The notes under the pieces were generated by a model that was not told where the DNA came from, searched no databases, and worked only from the letters and a program-made list of their open reading frames with translations. A stretch of DNA of 33,787 nt from Gammaproteobacteria bacterium. GTDB lineage: Bacteria > Pseudomonadota > Gammaproteobacteria > Arenicellales > Poriferihabitantaceae. Below are positions 1 to 9,820 of this stretch, piece after piece. The stretch covers positions 1-33,787 of the forward strand of contig JAJEAV010000043.1 of the NCBI GenBank assembly GCA_022822625.1. Reading direction: 5' to 3'. The translations under genes were made by a program, and so were the position numbers. Every line of letters starts with the position of its first letter. The stretch's first letter is position 1.

Positions 1-29
1 AAACAAGGTGTGTTAGCCAGCATCAAAAC

Positions 30-60
30 TCTGGAATTCAGCATTTCTGCTGATTCCAGA
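30..60. other. Stem-loop upstream of the amidase gene
   Basis: Bases 30-43 pair with 48-60, giving a 13-bp stem with one bulged base and a TTTC loop. Read leftward, the stem is followed by AGTTTTGAT, a short T-run, so it could end a transcript coming from the right. Read rightward there is no T-tract, so it is not a good terminator for a gene to the left. It lies 24 bases before the amidase ATG and could also be a leader hairpin. Only the pairing is seen; the role is inferred. Confidence 0.4.
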
Positions 61-84
61 ACATGAAAATTCACGGGTGTCTCA

Positions 85-1455
85 ATGGGCCAGCATAATC
101 TAAGAACCTTGTCTAAGAAGATTCAAAACCGGGAAATCAAGGCAGAATCCCTGGTGTCTGATGCTCTTGACCGTGCCAGGCAAAGTCAGCATGTATTTAC
201 CGCCATTGACGAACAGATTCTGGATCAGGCTAAACTCATTGACAACAATTTAGATGCGGGTAATAGCCTGCCTGTCCTCTCGGGTATTCCTACTACTCTC
301 AAGGACCTGTTTGATATACAGGGCCAGTTGACTCTGGCAGGCTCTATCGTGCTCAAGCACTATGCCAAACCTGCTTCATCAGATTGTGCCGTCTTGAAAC
401 CCCTGCGCAAGTCTGGCTTGTTATTTCTGGGGCGTACCAACATGAGCGAATTCGCTTTCTCTGGATTAGGAATCAACCCGCACTATGGCACTCCCAGGAG
501 TATTTGGGGCCGGTCAGAGGGCCGGGTTCCAGGAGGATCATCTTCCGGCAGTGCGGTAAGTGTTGCTGAGGAAATTACCCCCATATCAATGGGCACGGAT
601 ACTGCCGGGTCGTGCCGAATCCCAGCCGCCTTCAATTCCGTAGTCGGAGTCAAGCCCAGTTATGGGAGGTTTTCATTGCAGGGTATATTTCCATTGTCAC
701 ATTCGTCAGATGCCCCCGGCCCAATTGGTGTAGATGTGGACAGTTGCTATATCATTGATCAGATTATCAGTGGCGATTGGGATGGCTATGGCGAAATCCC
801 CGCCATCAGATCAACCAAGATCAGTGATCTTCGGTTGATGGTTCCAGATTCCGCCGTACTTGTTGATCTGGACCCCGAAGTCGAGGATTGTTTTGATCGT
901 GCAATGCGGGTTCTGGGAGATGCCGGTGCATACATCCAACGATATACCGCCTCGGTGATTGACGAGTGTGTTGACCTATTCCTGAATCGTGCAATTGCCG
1001 GCTATGAAGCCTATGTCCAGCATAAGGACATGATGCAGAGTCATGCTGATGAATACGATCAATCTGTCTTGTCTCGAATATCTTCCTATCAGGAAATCAC
1101 AGATTCTGAACAGGAAGCACGCTATGCTGCCAAACGTAAACTCACTCGGGATTTTCAGAATCTGATGAATAAAGGCAGGTTTGATGCCATGATTAGTCCG
1201 ACAGTGAGCTGCATTCCTCCTACAATTGCACATGCTTCAGAGCAGTCATACACCAGATCGGTAAATCTTCGATGTTTGCGGAATACAGCCATTGTCAACA
1301 ACTTTGATGGATGTTCAATGAGTTTGCCCTGCAACGATTATGGAGCTGCCCCGGTCGGATTGATGATTTCTTCCATCAACGGGGATGATGCTCGTCTATA
1401 TCAAATTGGCTTTGCTGTTGAGAGTATATTGAATCAGGCTCGGACTGTTGACTAG
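85..1455 (+). CDS. Amidase signature (AS) family hydrolase
   Basis: Serine amidase of the amidase-signature family (GatA, AtzF and indoleacetamide hydrolase relatives), which hydrolyses a carboxylic amide to acid and ammonia. The Ser-cisSer-Lys triad is visible: Lys73 in TTLKDLFD, cis-Ser152 in the run PGGSSSGSA, and nucleophile Ser176 in GTDTAGSCRIPA. The 24-residue gap between the two serines matches the family. At 456 residues it is a normal length, and it has no signal peptide or membrane span, so it should be cytoplasmic. The ATG at 85 has only a weak ribosome binding site (GGGTG). Its last codons overlap a possible TTG start of glnE, so the two genes are probably co-transcribed. There are no gatB or gatC neighbours, so a tRNA-amidotransferase role is unlikely; the substrate cannot be told from sequence. 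Confidence 0.9.
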   Translation: MGQHNLRTLSKKIQNREIKAESLVSDALDRARQSQHVFTAIDEQILDQAKLIDNNLDAGNSLPVLSGIPTTLKDLFDIQGQLTLAGSIVLKHYAKPASSDCAVLKPLRKSGLLFLGRTNMSEFAFSGLGINPHYGTPRSIWGRSEGRVPGGSSSGSAVSVAEEITPISMGTDTAGSCRIPAAFNSVVGVKPSYGRFSLQGIFPLSHSSDAPGPIGVDVDSCYIIDQIISGDWDGYGEIPAIRSTKISDLRLMVPDSAVLVDLDPEVEDCFDRAMRVLGDAGAYIQRYTASVIDECVDLFLNRAIAGYEAYVQHKDMMQSHADEYDQSVLSRISSYQEITDSEQEARYAAKRKLTRDFQNLMNKGRFDAMISPTVSCIPPTIAHASEQSYTRSVNLRCLRNTAIVNNFDGCSMSLPCNDYGAAPVGLMISSINGDDARLYQIGFAVESILNQARTVD

Positions 1456-1492
1456 CCTAACGGAATGCTTGATCAGGATCAAAAGACAACCA

Positions 1493-4288
1493 ATGCAGGC
1501 GATGATTGATACAAGTACCAGTTTGCCGCCTCCCCTGGCTGAGCGCGTGGAGCGATTCCTTTCGCACAACAGCCTTGAACTCACCGATTCAGCAAGGTGG
1601 GTAATTGGCATGAGCGATTTTGTAGCCAAAGTGGCCCAGAGTCAGAAAGACTGGTTCATTTCTGCCATAAATGACAAAAGTCTGGATCAGCATCCCGCCG
1701 ACTGGGGCCTTTCAGAAGAGGTTTCTCAATTGCTCACAGGGGTCGAAGATATGGACGACCTAAAGCAAATCATGAGAAAACTGCGTGATCGAAGACAGTG
1801 TTGGGCAATCTGGCGCCATATTCTGGGTCTGGCTTCTTTTGAGGAGACCACAACTTCGACAACTGCTATGGCGGAAATTCTTATTGACGCTGCCCTAGGA
1901 GTTGTTGAAAAAAGGGAGCGCAAGCGTCAGGGTGTGCCGATTGGAGAAAAGTCGGGCGAGGAGCAACGCATGGTTGTGTTCGGCTTGGGGAAACTGGGAG
2001 GTCAGGAACTAAATCTATCTTCCGATGTTGATCTCATTTTTGCATTTTCCGAACCCGGCAAGACTTCATCAGGTCAGGACAGCCAGAATTTCTTTATTCG
2101 AGTCGGCCAGCGTCTTATCGATGCGTTGCATACGGTAACCCGGGATGGGTTTGTGTTTCGTGTGGACATGAGACTTCGAGCCTACGGAACCAGCGGGGCT
2201 CTGGCCATGCATTTTCCGGCCATGCGCAGGTATCTCGAAACCGAAGGCCGGGATTGGGAACGTTACGCATATATAAAGGCCAGACCGATTGCCGGTGACA
2301 TGGAAGCGGGCCAGGAATTTCTGAAATCAGTACAACCATTCGTATACCGCAAATACATGGATTTCGGCTCGATCGAGTCGATGCGTGATATCAAGGCACT
2401 TCAAGACAATCGACGGGATGCTGATGACATCAAACTCGGGGTAGGAGGGATACGCGATGCGGAGTTTTCGGTTCAGGTTCAACAACTGATGCGGGCCGGG
2501 CGTCAACCGTCATTACGGGTGCCTGCATTTCTAGACGCACTGGCCGAGCTGGGAAAACTCGAATTATTCGGTGAAGAAACCGTAGAGCAACTGGAAGAAG
2601 CCTATCGCTTTTTCAGGCATTCCGAGCACAGCGTTCAGGCAGAAGCAGACCGACAGACGCAACGTTTGCCGGCCAATGATATCGGTCGGCTAAGGCTGGC
2701 ATTGTCTCACGGTTACAACAGTTATGAACAATACATGGCAGAACTGGGCAGACATCGCTCAAATGTCGAGGTCGTATTTGACCAATTGCTGGTAATCGAT
2801 GGTACGGAAGTGAGTGAAAATCTCTGGGAGAATCGTGGTAATCCCGAAGTCTTCCGCCAGGCAGGGTTTGAGAATCCCGAAAAAATCACTCAGGAACTGG
2901 GGCACCTGGCAACCGCGAGGGATCGTCAGTCTGTCAGTGATTCAGCCCGTAAGCGTTTGGATGAACTGCTGCCCAGATTCCTGGATGCAGTCGCTCGTAG
3001 CACAGAACCTGATCACAAGATTGCCAATCTGGTCCCGATCCTTCGCGATGTTCTTGGTCGATCAACGTATCTGGCATTTCTCCGGGACAACCCATCTGCC
3101 ATGGAACGTTTCATTCGCCTGGCCGGAAACAGCAAATGGCTGGCCGAGCAGTTTCGTATGCGACCCATGTTCATGGATATGCTGCATGATTCATCCATTT
3201 CTGTTTTGGCAAACCCGCCTCCAGAGCGACAGGAGTTGATCGAAGCTCTGGTGGAGCGTCTGAAACCCGACTTTGATGAAGAAACAACTCTGAATGAATT
3301 GCGGGAGTTCAAGGAACGACATGTATTTCATGTTGTGCTTGGTCAGTCTTTGGGTGTGCTCCCCTTGATGCTGGCCAGTGATTACCTGACTTTCCTGGCT
3401 GAGGCCATGTTGGAACATGCCCTGAAAATATCCTGGCAAAGCCTGCGCGCGCGTTATACGGAAGAGTTATCCAAATCCGGGGATGCCTTTGTCGTAGTGG
3501 GTTATGGAAAGCTTGGCGGTATTGAACTCTCTCCGGGCTCCGACCTTGATCTGGTATTTATTCATGACATGTCAAATGAGGCCGTTCCGTTTATTCACCG
3601 CCTGGTTCGTAGGCTGTTGAGTATTTTGACGTCACAGACCTATTTTGGTGCCTTGTACGAGGTTGATATGCGACTTCGGCCATCGGGTAAGGCAGGTCCG
3701 ATGGTCACAAGCCTATCTGGTTTTGAACATTATCAAAATCAGGAAGCAGAGGTATGGGAACACCAGTCGCTGGTCAGGGCTCGGGCGGTTGCAGGCGATA
3801 CCGGGCTGTGTGAGCAGTTCGAGGAAGTACGCCGAAAAATTCTCTGCAAGGAGCGGGACAGGGACTCCCTGCGTCAGGAAATTCTGAAAATGCGTAACCG
3901 GATGACGGACCATCATGATGCAGATGCGGATATCAAACTGGGTGTTGGCGGTGTTGTTGATATTGAATTCATGGTTCAGTTCATTGTGCTGGCATTTGCG
4001 AATCAGCATCCGGAGCTGACTACTTATTCCGATAATATTCGAATTCTTGAGATTGCGGGTGATTGTGAGGTTCTGGGCCGAGACGATGCGGACCAGCTGA
4101 CCTGGGCCTATACGGCACTCCGGTCCCAAATGCATCGGCACATGATGGACATGAACGATACACATCTAGATGAAGACATCATGAAGTCGTATCGGGAAAC
4201 TGTCAATCGTATCTGGGAGCAACTGTTTGACAGTCCGCGTATTGGCAAACGGGATAAATCACGTAACAAGGTAGAAAAACCAGACTGA
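1493..4288 (+). CDS. glnE: Bifunctional glutamine synthetase adenylyltransferase/deadenylase
   Basis: GlnE covalently switches glutamine synthetase off by adding AMP and on by removing it, in response to PII and glutamine. Both duplicated nucleotidyltransferase domains are present. The N-terminal adenylyl-removase copy has GLGKLGGQEL then SSDVDLIF at about residues 164-183. The C-terminal adenylyltransferase copy has GYGKLGGIEL then GSDLDLVF at about residues 668-688. Each copy is followed by the DMRLRAYG or DMRLRPSG strand and by KLGVGGIRDAEF or KLGVGGVVDIEF. The length of about 930 residues is full for the family. The start is uncertain: the frame opens at a TTG at 1448 that overlaps the amidase stop, while ATG codons at 1493 and 1502 give a more usual N-terminus; I chose 1493. 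It ends 15 bases from the convergent deacetylase. The identification is firm. Confidence 0.97.
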   Translation: MQAMIDTSTSLPPPLAERVERFLSHNSLELTDSARWVIGMSDFVAKVAQSQKDWFISAINDKSLDQHPADWGLSEEVSQLLTGVEDMDDLKQIMRKLRDRRQCWAIWRHILGLASFEETTTSTTAMAEILIDAALGVVEKRERKRQGVPIGEKSGEEQRMVVFGLGKLGGQELNLSSDVDLIFAFSEPGKTSSGQDSQNFFIRVGQRLIDALHTVTRDGFVFRVDMRLRAYGTSGALAMHFPAMRRYLETEGRDWERYAYIKARPIAGDMEAGQEFLKSVQPFVYRKYMDFGSIESMRDIKALQDNRRDADDIKLGVGGIRDAEFSVQVQQLMRAGRQPSLRVPAFLDALAELGKLELFGEETVEQLEEAYRFFRHSEHSVQAEADRQTQRLPANDIGRLRLALSHGYNSYEQYMAELGRHRSNVEVVFDQLLVIDGTEVSENLWENRGNPEVFRQAGFENPEKITQELGHLATARDRQSVSDSARKRLDELLPRFLDAVARSTEPDHKIANLVPILRDVLGRSTYLAFLRDNPSAMERFIRLAGNSKWLAEQFRMRPMFMDMLHDSSISVLANPPPERQELIEALVERLKPDFDEETTLNELREFKERHVFHVVLGQSLGVLPLMLASDYLTFLAEAMLEHALKISWQSLRARYTEELSKSGDAFVVVGYGKLGGIELSPGSDLDLVFIHDMSNEAVPFIHRLVRRLLSILTSQTYFGALYEVDMRLRPSGKAGPMVTSLSGFEHYQNQEAEVWEHQSLVRARAVAGDTGLCEQFEEVRRKILCKERDRDSLRQEILKMRNRMTDHHDADADIKLGVGGVVDIEFMVQFIVLAFANQHPELTTYSDNIRILEIAGDCEVLGRDDADQLTWAYTALRSQMHRHMMDMNDTHLDEDIMKSYRETVNRIWEQLFDSPRIGKRDKSRNKVEKPD

Positions 4289-4303
4289 ATTGATTCGCCT
4301 GAT

Positions 4304-5227
4304 TCACCCCGGAATTTTGGAATATTCCTTCAAAATCTCTTCAACGGCATCTTCTGATCTTGGCATGAACCGCTCAATCATGCAAGGAGTACGAGAGGAC
4401 ATCTGGTCTTTCCGGTGCAGTCTTTGACGGCTCATTAACACGTTGTGATATTCCGCTTCAGCCATAATTTCCAGACTTTTTTCATTGATGTCTCGACTGC
4501 CTCCAAAGGGAGCAGAAAACACATTCTCAAGGCAAGCCCTGAAACATTCCGAGAGCCATAGACGGGGCTCGTTGATCTCGTGAGCTTGTTGTTCATCAGT
4601 CAAGGATGAAAGTACATAGTGCCTGGCACCATGGTTAACCACGGATAATATCCTGTGGGATTTTGTACAGGACTTGAGGTCATTCGAATCCATATATGTC
4701 CGGTCTTGTGTTATTTCTATCCCGTGATCGTTGAAATACTTGTCCAGGCACTCATCAATCAAGGCGCTATTGTTCGCCGGGTGTTTGCTGAATCGATAGA
4801 ATGTGCCCTCTGTCACCGACAGGTCACAGGTGGCCACGAAATCCTCTGCCAGATCATGCTGAACAAGGAACCGGATTTTCTCTCTCCAATTGATCTGACC
4901 CTGCAGGACAGATGAGTTTACACACAATGTGGCAGGTATCTGTGCACCTTCAAGAATCGGCAGGGCATTTGTCAATACATTCCGATATCCATCATCGAAC
5001 GTGATCGTGGCGAGGCCTGCCGGATCTTCCGCAGATACGAATTCAGCCATTGAAACAAACAGGAATGCTTGATATAGCTCGCTGATGTGTTTCTCAAATA
5101 TGTCTGGCGATACATTGTGTATTCGATTTTGAGACAGGCCGGTATCGCTTGACACGGAATGATACAGAAGCATCAGTCCATGTGTTTTCGACAGGCTTCT
5201 TAGCGTATTTTGGCGATGGTTATCCAT
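4304..5227 (-). CDS. Polysaccharide deacetylase (NodB-fold) family protein
   Basis: Carbohydrate-esterase-4-like protein, probably removing N-acetyl groups from a surface polysaccharide or glycolipid. Counting from the upstream in-frame Met at 5305, the catalytic and metal Asp pair is in ITFDDGY (Asp104-Asp105), the metal histidines are in NHGARHYVLSSL (His225 and His229), and the PFGGSRDIN loop lies at 266-274. These are NodB motifs 1, 2 and 3 in order. I chose ATG 5227 (MDNHRQN), because the segment upstream looks non-coding; a start at 5173 (MLLYHS) is also possible, and none has a convincing ribosome binding site. No signal peptide is seen. It stands alone, convergent with glnE, but its type usually accompanies glycosyltransferases such as those at 16264-22818. 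The substrate is unknown. Confidence 0.85.
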   Translation of the reverse strand: MDNHRQNTLRSLSKTHGLMLLYHSVSSDTGLSQNRIHNVSPDIFEKHISELYQAFLFVSMAEFVSAEDPAGLATITFDDGYRNVLTNALPILEGAQIPATLCVNSSVLQGQINWREKIRFLVQHDLAEDFVATCDLSVTEGTFYRFSKHPANNSALIDECLDKYFNDHGIEITQDRTYMDSNDLKSCTKSHRILSVVNHGARHYVLSSLTDEQQAHEINEPRLWLSECFRACLENVFSAPFGGSRDINEKSLEIMAEAEYHNVLMSRQRLHRKDQMSSRTPCMIERFMPRSEDAVEEILKEYSKIPG

Positions 5228-6024
5228 AATGTGCATAAGACTGATACTGACTGGTTGTGGGCAGAGAACCCCGGTCTCGAAAACACAAGGAGCATCCAGC
5301 CCCAATAATACAACATGTTTCTTGCCCGAGTGGCATGGTGAATGATCGCAGCAGGGCAGTCTACCCTGTGAAGTTTTATAAGCTTTGGATTATCATGAAG
5401 TATTTTTGCGAGTTCGGGATATTGTAGACAGAAGTTACAAGACGAGATACCGGTACCGTAACTGTAATTGTGCTCAAGGTCGTAGTTGTAATGGAGATAA
5501 CTGTTTCCGACAAACAACAGGTTTGACGGTCTGGAGTTGGAGAGGGCGGTCACCTTGACCGCCGGATCTGCCAGGCCTACCGGAACGAAGATTTCCAGGA
5601 AGACTATGGCAAAGACGGAAAGATCCCGATCCGCAGCATTTTCGAGAAGTTTATCGAATCGCGTCTGAATATCTACATCGCAAGCTACATTTCGTGCCTT
5701 TGATCTATCTCGCCTTGATGCCTGACAAAGCATTCTGTTTCAGGAATACTCCTTTGCCTCCCTGGGTCACGGATCCGGTCAGAACACTTCCGAAGAACGC
5801 TGTTCAGGCCCGACACCGACAGGTCTTTGGGTAGAAGCAGCAACTTCATCCAGATCGTGAAACTGGAAGCGTACTCTATCAAGATACAAACAGACTGCAT
5901 GAATCCCTGACTTCAAAATACCCCCAGCATTCAACTTTGGTTCATTCGTCGGGAATTGCTGCCGTGCAGCCTTTCAACTTGATATACAATATCCACTGTT
6001 GCTGACGCGACTTTCTGGAGCGCT
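5228..6024. other. About 800 bp with no intact gene; possible decayed SGNH-like fragment
   Basis: I see no complete, recognisable gene. On the minus strand a 177-codon frame (5733-5200) includes NLLFVGNSYLHYN at 5454-5523. This resembles the first block of some SGNH/GDSL-like proteins, but nothing after it supports the family, and the frame then runs into the deacetylase gene in another phase. On the plus strand a stop-free stretch at about 5527-5703 ends in FIESRLNIYIASYISCL, which I do not recognise. A ribosome binding site (CTGGAG, 6015-6020) at the right edge serves the ATP-binding gene at 6025. The promoter of that operon should lie in the last part of this stretch, but I cannot define its boxes. 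Confidence 0.4.
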
Positions 6025-7884
6025 ATGGCAGATATTCTCACAATACGGAATCTCCAGGTCGAATTCGACTATCACAACAGTCGAATCCCAGCGGTGAGAA
6101 ACATCAGTTTCAGTATCCCCCAGGGACGAACAGTCGCATTGGTTGGTGAATCTGGTTCGGGCAAATCAGTAACTGCCCAGGCAATCATGCAGATTTTGCC
6201 CAAAAAAGCCCATATCACGCACGGAAGTATCCACTTTGATGATCCGGAGAACCGGAAGTCAACTGAAATTGTCTCACTGGATCCCATGGGTAGACAGATG
6301 CGTGCGATCCGGGGTGGAAGAATATCCATGATCTTCCAGGAGCCCATGGTTTCATTGTCCCCCGTACACACGGTTGGAAACCAGATATCCGAGGCCGTTC
6401 TACTGCACCGCAACGTCAGCAAGCCTGAAGCACTGAGCCTCTCGGAAGACATGCTTGAGCGAGTCGGCTTTCCTAATCCGAAAAGAGCCATAAACACCTA
6501 TCCATTTGAATTGTCGGGCGGTCTCAGGCAACGAGCAATGATCGCATGTTCCCTGGTTTGCAGACCGGCTATCTTGATTGCGGATGAGCCGACCACCGCT
6601 CTTGACGTGACCATTCAGGCGCAGATCCTGAAGCTCATATCGGATATGCAGCGTGAGTTGAACATGGCCGTGCTGCTGATTACCCATGATCTGGGAGTGG
6701 TGGCTAACGTTGCCGATGAAGTGGTGGTGATGTACCACGGACAAATCATGGAATCCGGGATGATTGAGGATATTTATCGCAACCCCTCGCACCCCTATTT
6801 GAAGGCACTGATGAAGGCGATTCCCCATTTCGACATGAAGCCCGATGAGAGGTTGATTCCGGTTCGGCATATTGAATCATCAGTAGGAGAATTACTACGG
6901 ATGGATGTCGATAGGGAATTGTCGGCAAACCCGATACATCTGGAGGTTCGTGGCATCAGCAAATCATTCGGGATCAAGAAAAATCCGATCTTCGGGAAAT
7001 CGGAGGCATCTGAAATCAAGGCCGTTTCCGGAATCGGGTTTGATGTCTATCGTGGGGAATGTTTCGGACTGGTTGGCGAGAGTGGTTGCGGTAAAACCAC
7101 ACTATCCAAGATTCTCATGAAGGCTCTTTCCCCAGACGAAGGGAATATTGTCTACCATGACAGGACTGCCCGACAGGGGATTGATGTGCTTGCTCTTGAA
7201 GGAAACGAGTTGTTCGAGTTCAGGCGCAAGATGCAGTTTATCTTCCAGGATCCATTCAGTTCCCTGAATCCAAGGATGACCGTGTTTGACATTATTCGCG
7301 AACCCCTGCTGATTCATGAGATCGGAGATATCGAATATCAACGCAAACTTGTCAAGGAACTGGTTCGGGTGGTTGGCTTGGATCCGCGATTTTTGAACCG
7401 CTATCCACACAGCTTTTCAGGCGGCCAACGCCAGCGACTGGGAATTGCTCGAGCGCTTGCCCTGAAGCCTGATTTCGTGATTTGCGATGAGCCTGTATCG
7501 GCACTGGATGTCTCGATTCAGGCGCAGATCCTGAATCTGCTGAAGGATTTGCGAAAAGAGCTGGGGCTGACCACCATATTCATTACCCATAATCTTGCGG
7601 TTGTGCACTATATTGCGGACAGGATCGGTGTGATGTGCAGGGGTAGGCTGGTTGAAATCGCCGATCGGAATTCCCTGTTTGAGAATCCGGTTCATCCATA
7701 CACTCAAGCACTATTGAGTACTGTCCCGCACCCTGATCTCGCCAAACCACTGGATTTTGACAGTACCCTGGAATCACAGGCCTCTGATCCTGCATCATGG
7801 CTAGCACCGTTTCGCTGCAATGAATCCACAAGTCTTGAACTGCAGGAAGTCAGGCAAGGCCACCGTGTCTTGAGAGAGACCTGA
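6025..7884 (+). CDS. Fused double ATP-binding protein of a peptide ABC importer (YejF/DppD-DppF type)
   Basis: Cytoplasmic ATPase with two complete nucleotide-binding domains in one chain, as in YejF. NBD1 has Walker A GESGSGKS (41-48), a variant signature LSGGLRQR and Walker B ILIADEPTTALD. NBD2 has Walker A GESGCGKT (about 351-358), signature FSGGQRQR and Walker B FVICDEPVSALD. Each half ends with the oligopeptide-type tail (NPSHPYLKAL and NPVHPYTQAL). At 619 residues it is longer than typical YejF (about 530), because of the inter-domain linker and the C-terminus. It has a good ribosome binding site, CTGGAG, four bases before the ATG. It is the first gene of a four-gene operon, one base ahead of the binding protein. 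The class is sure; the exact peptide substrate is not. Confidence 0.93.
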   Translation: MADILTIRNLQVEFDYHNSRIPAVRNISFSIPQGRTVALVGESGSGKSVTAQAIMQILPKKAHITHGSIHFDDPENRKSTEIVSLDPMGRQMRAIRGGRISMIFQEPMVSLSPVHTVGNQISEAVLLHRNVSKPEALSLSEDMLERVGFPNPKRAINTYPFELSGGLRQRAMIACSLVCRPAILIADEPTTALDVTIQAQILKLISDMQRELNMAVLLITHDLGVVANVADEVVVMYHGQIMESGMIEDIYRNPSHPYLKALMKAIPHFDMKPDERLIPVRHIESSVGELLRMDVDRELSANPIHLEVRGISKSFGIKKNPIFGKSEASEIKAVSGIGFDVYRGECFGLVGESGCGKTTLSKILMKALSPDEGNIVYHDRTARQGIDVLALEGNELFEFRRKMQFIFQDPFSSLNPRMTVFDIIREPLLIHEIGDIEYQRKLVKELVRVVGLDPRFLNRYPHSFSGGQRQRLGIARALALKPDFVICDEPVSALDVSIQAQILNLLKDLRKELGLTTIFITHNLAVVHYIADRIGVMCRGRLVEIADRNSLFENPVHPYTQALLSTVPHPDLAKPLDFDSTLESQASDPASWLAPFRCNESTSLELQEVRQGHRVLRET

Positions 7885-7885
7885 A

Positions 7886-9790
7886 TTGATTTTCCGCCCA
7901 TTCTTGAAATTCACGGCCCTGACTGCGGCATTCCTGCTAATCGCACAGGTCGTACTGGCCAATTCCGAACATGAGTCACCTTTTCTTATCCAGGCGGTGC
8001 AGTCGGGAGACCTCCCTCCCATGTCAGAGCGATTGCCGGAAAATCCACGGATTATGCAGACCTCAAAAAATGGTCTGACCTCCGGAAAATACGGCGGGGT
8101 CTTGCGGATGCTGATGGGGAAGGAAAAGGATATTCGCCGGATGGTGGTTTTTGGCTATTCTCGGCTGGTTGGATTCAACCTCAATCTGGAGTTGACGGCT
8201 GATATTCTGGAGTCTTACGAGATTCGTGAGGGACGCGAGTTTGTTTTTCATCTGCGTAAGGGACATCGCTGGTCTGACGGACAGCCATTTACCTCGAATG
8301 ATTTCCGTTTCTACTGGGAGGATGTAGCCAACAACGACGACTTGTTCCCCTTCGGGCCTCCAAAAACGTTTCGAGTGGAAGGTGAGTTACCGATTGTCGA
8401 GTATCCGGATGAATGGACAGTTGTCTATCGCTGGAGTCGTCCAAATCCCCATTTCCTGATTGAACTGGCCTCGCCAAGACCGCTGTTCATTTACATGCCG
8501 CGCCATTATCTGGAATCCTTTCATCCGCGCTATGCTGACCGGGAGAATCTTGATGAACAGGCCAAAAGTCGTGGTAGTCGCAACTGGTCCGGTTATTTCC
8601 TGAAGAAGGCCAGACAATACAGATTGACGAATCCTGAATTACCTTCATTACAGCCATGGGTGAATACCACGAGCCCTCCGGCAGAGCGGTATGTCTTCAA
8701 GAGAAATCCCTATTTCCACAGAGTGGATGAGAATCGGCTACAACTGCCCTATATTGATCAGGTTCAGATCAATATCGTGTCAAGCAGTCTGATTCCGGCC
8801 AAGACCGGAGCTGGTGAATCCGATCTTCAGGGGCATTATCTGAGGCTCGACAACTTCACGTTCCTGAAAGAGGGAGAGCAACGAAACGACTATGATGTGC
8901 TGTTGTGGAAGACCCTGAACGGATCCCACAAGGCCCTGTATCCGAATCTGAACAGTCGTGATGAAGAATGGCGGAAGCTGGTGCGTGATGTTCGTTTCCG
9001 ACGGGCCTTGTCGCTTGCAGTCAATCGACATGAAATCAATCAGGTAATCTACTACGGTCTTGCCAACGAGAGCGGCAATACAGTCTTGCCGGAATCGGTT
9101 TTCTATGAGGATGAAATGCAGACATGGGCTCGATATGACCCGGAACAGTCCAATGCCTTGCTGGATTCCATCGGACTTCGTGCGCGTAACAAGCGGGGGC
9201 TGCGATTGATGCCGGATGGCCGCCCTTTGGAGGTGATTATCCATACAGCGGGGGAGTCGACTGAAGAGACGGACATCCTTGAACTGATGCATGACAGCCT
9301 GCTTAAGGTTGGCATCAAGATTTATACCAAGCCCTCGCAGCGTGAGGTGTTTCGAGAACGAATATTTTCCGGGGATGTCATGATGTCGGTTTGGACCGGT
9401 CTGGAAAATGCCATGCCAACGTCCGGGTTCAGCCCGGATGAACTGGCACCAACCAGCCAGAACCAATATCAATGGCCACGCTGGGGGCAATATCATGAAA
9501 CAAGTGGCAAGGTAGGTGAAAAGCCGGATCTTCCCAGTGCACGGCGGTTGTACGACCTGTACCTGACATGGTCGGAAACTACCGATGTTCAACAAAAACA
9601 GGAAATCTGGCGGGAGATGTTGCACATCCATACCGATGAAGTCTTCAACATCGGGATCGTGAACGCGGTTCCGCAGCCGATAGTTGTCAATGGCAGATTG
9701 AGGAATATACCAATCGAGGGATTGTATGCCTGGTTTCCAACATCCTATTTCGGAATTTACTCCCCCGACACGTTCTGGTTCGATGAGTAG
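7886..9790 (+). CDS. Extracellular solute-binding protein, family 5 (peptide importer)
   Basis: Periplasmic SBP_bac_5 receptor that captures the substrate and hands it to the permeases encoded just downstream. The N-terminus is a signal peptide of about 25 residues ending VVLA before NSEHESP. Family features include the EFVFHLRKGHRWSDGQPFT block (the SBP_bac_5 signature region) and VRFRRALSLAVNR. The start is a TTG at 7886, one base after the upstream stop, with GAGAGA as ribosome binding site inside the previous gene. At 634 residues it is long for the family, like YejA-type and other large peptide receptors. It is co-transcribed with the double ATPase and the two permeases. The substrate could be oligopeptides or a peptide-like antibiotic; the sequence does not decide. 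Confidence 0.92.
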   Translation: MIFRPFLKFTALTAAFLLIAQVVLANSEHESPFLIQAVQSGDLPPMSERLPENPRIMQTSKNGLTSGKYGGVLRMLMGKEKDIRRMVVFGYSRLVGFNLNLELTADILESYEIREGREFVFHLRKGHRWSDGQPFTSNDFRFYWEDVANNDDLFPFGPPKTFRVEGELPIVEYPDEWTVVYRWSRPNPHFLIELASPRPLFIYMPRHYLESFHPRYADRENLDEQAKSRGSRNWSGYFLKKARQYRLTNPELPSLQPWVNTTSPPAERYVFKRNPYFHRVDENRLQLPYIDQVQINIVSSSLIPAKTGAGESDLQGHYLRLDNFTFLKEGEQRNDYDVLLWKTLNGSHKALYPNLNSRDEEWRKLVRDVRFRRALSLAVNRHEINQVIYYGLANESGNTVLPESVFYEDEMQTWARYDPEQSNALLDSIGLRARNKRGLRLMPDGRPLEVIIHTAGESTEETDILELMHDSLLKVGIKIYTKPSQREVFRERIFSGDVMMSVWTGLENAMPTSGFSPDELAPTSQNQYQWPRWGQYHETSGKVGEKPDLPSARRLYDLYLTWSETTDVQQKQEIWREMLHIHTDEVFNIGIVNAVPQPIVVNGRLRNIPIEGLYAWFPTSYFGIYSPDTFWFDE

Positions 9791-9820
9791 TTCCCGAAGA
9801 ACGCTTCAAGGGAGGGCTTG

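Noticed and set aside
8780..9631. A 283-codon leftward open frame.
   Set aside because: It is antisense to the well-supported solute-binding protein and shows no recognisable motifs.
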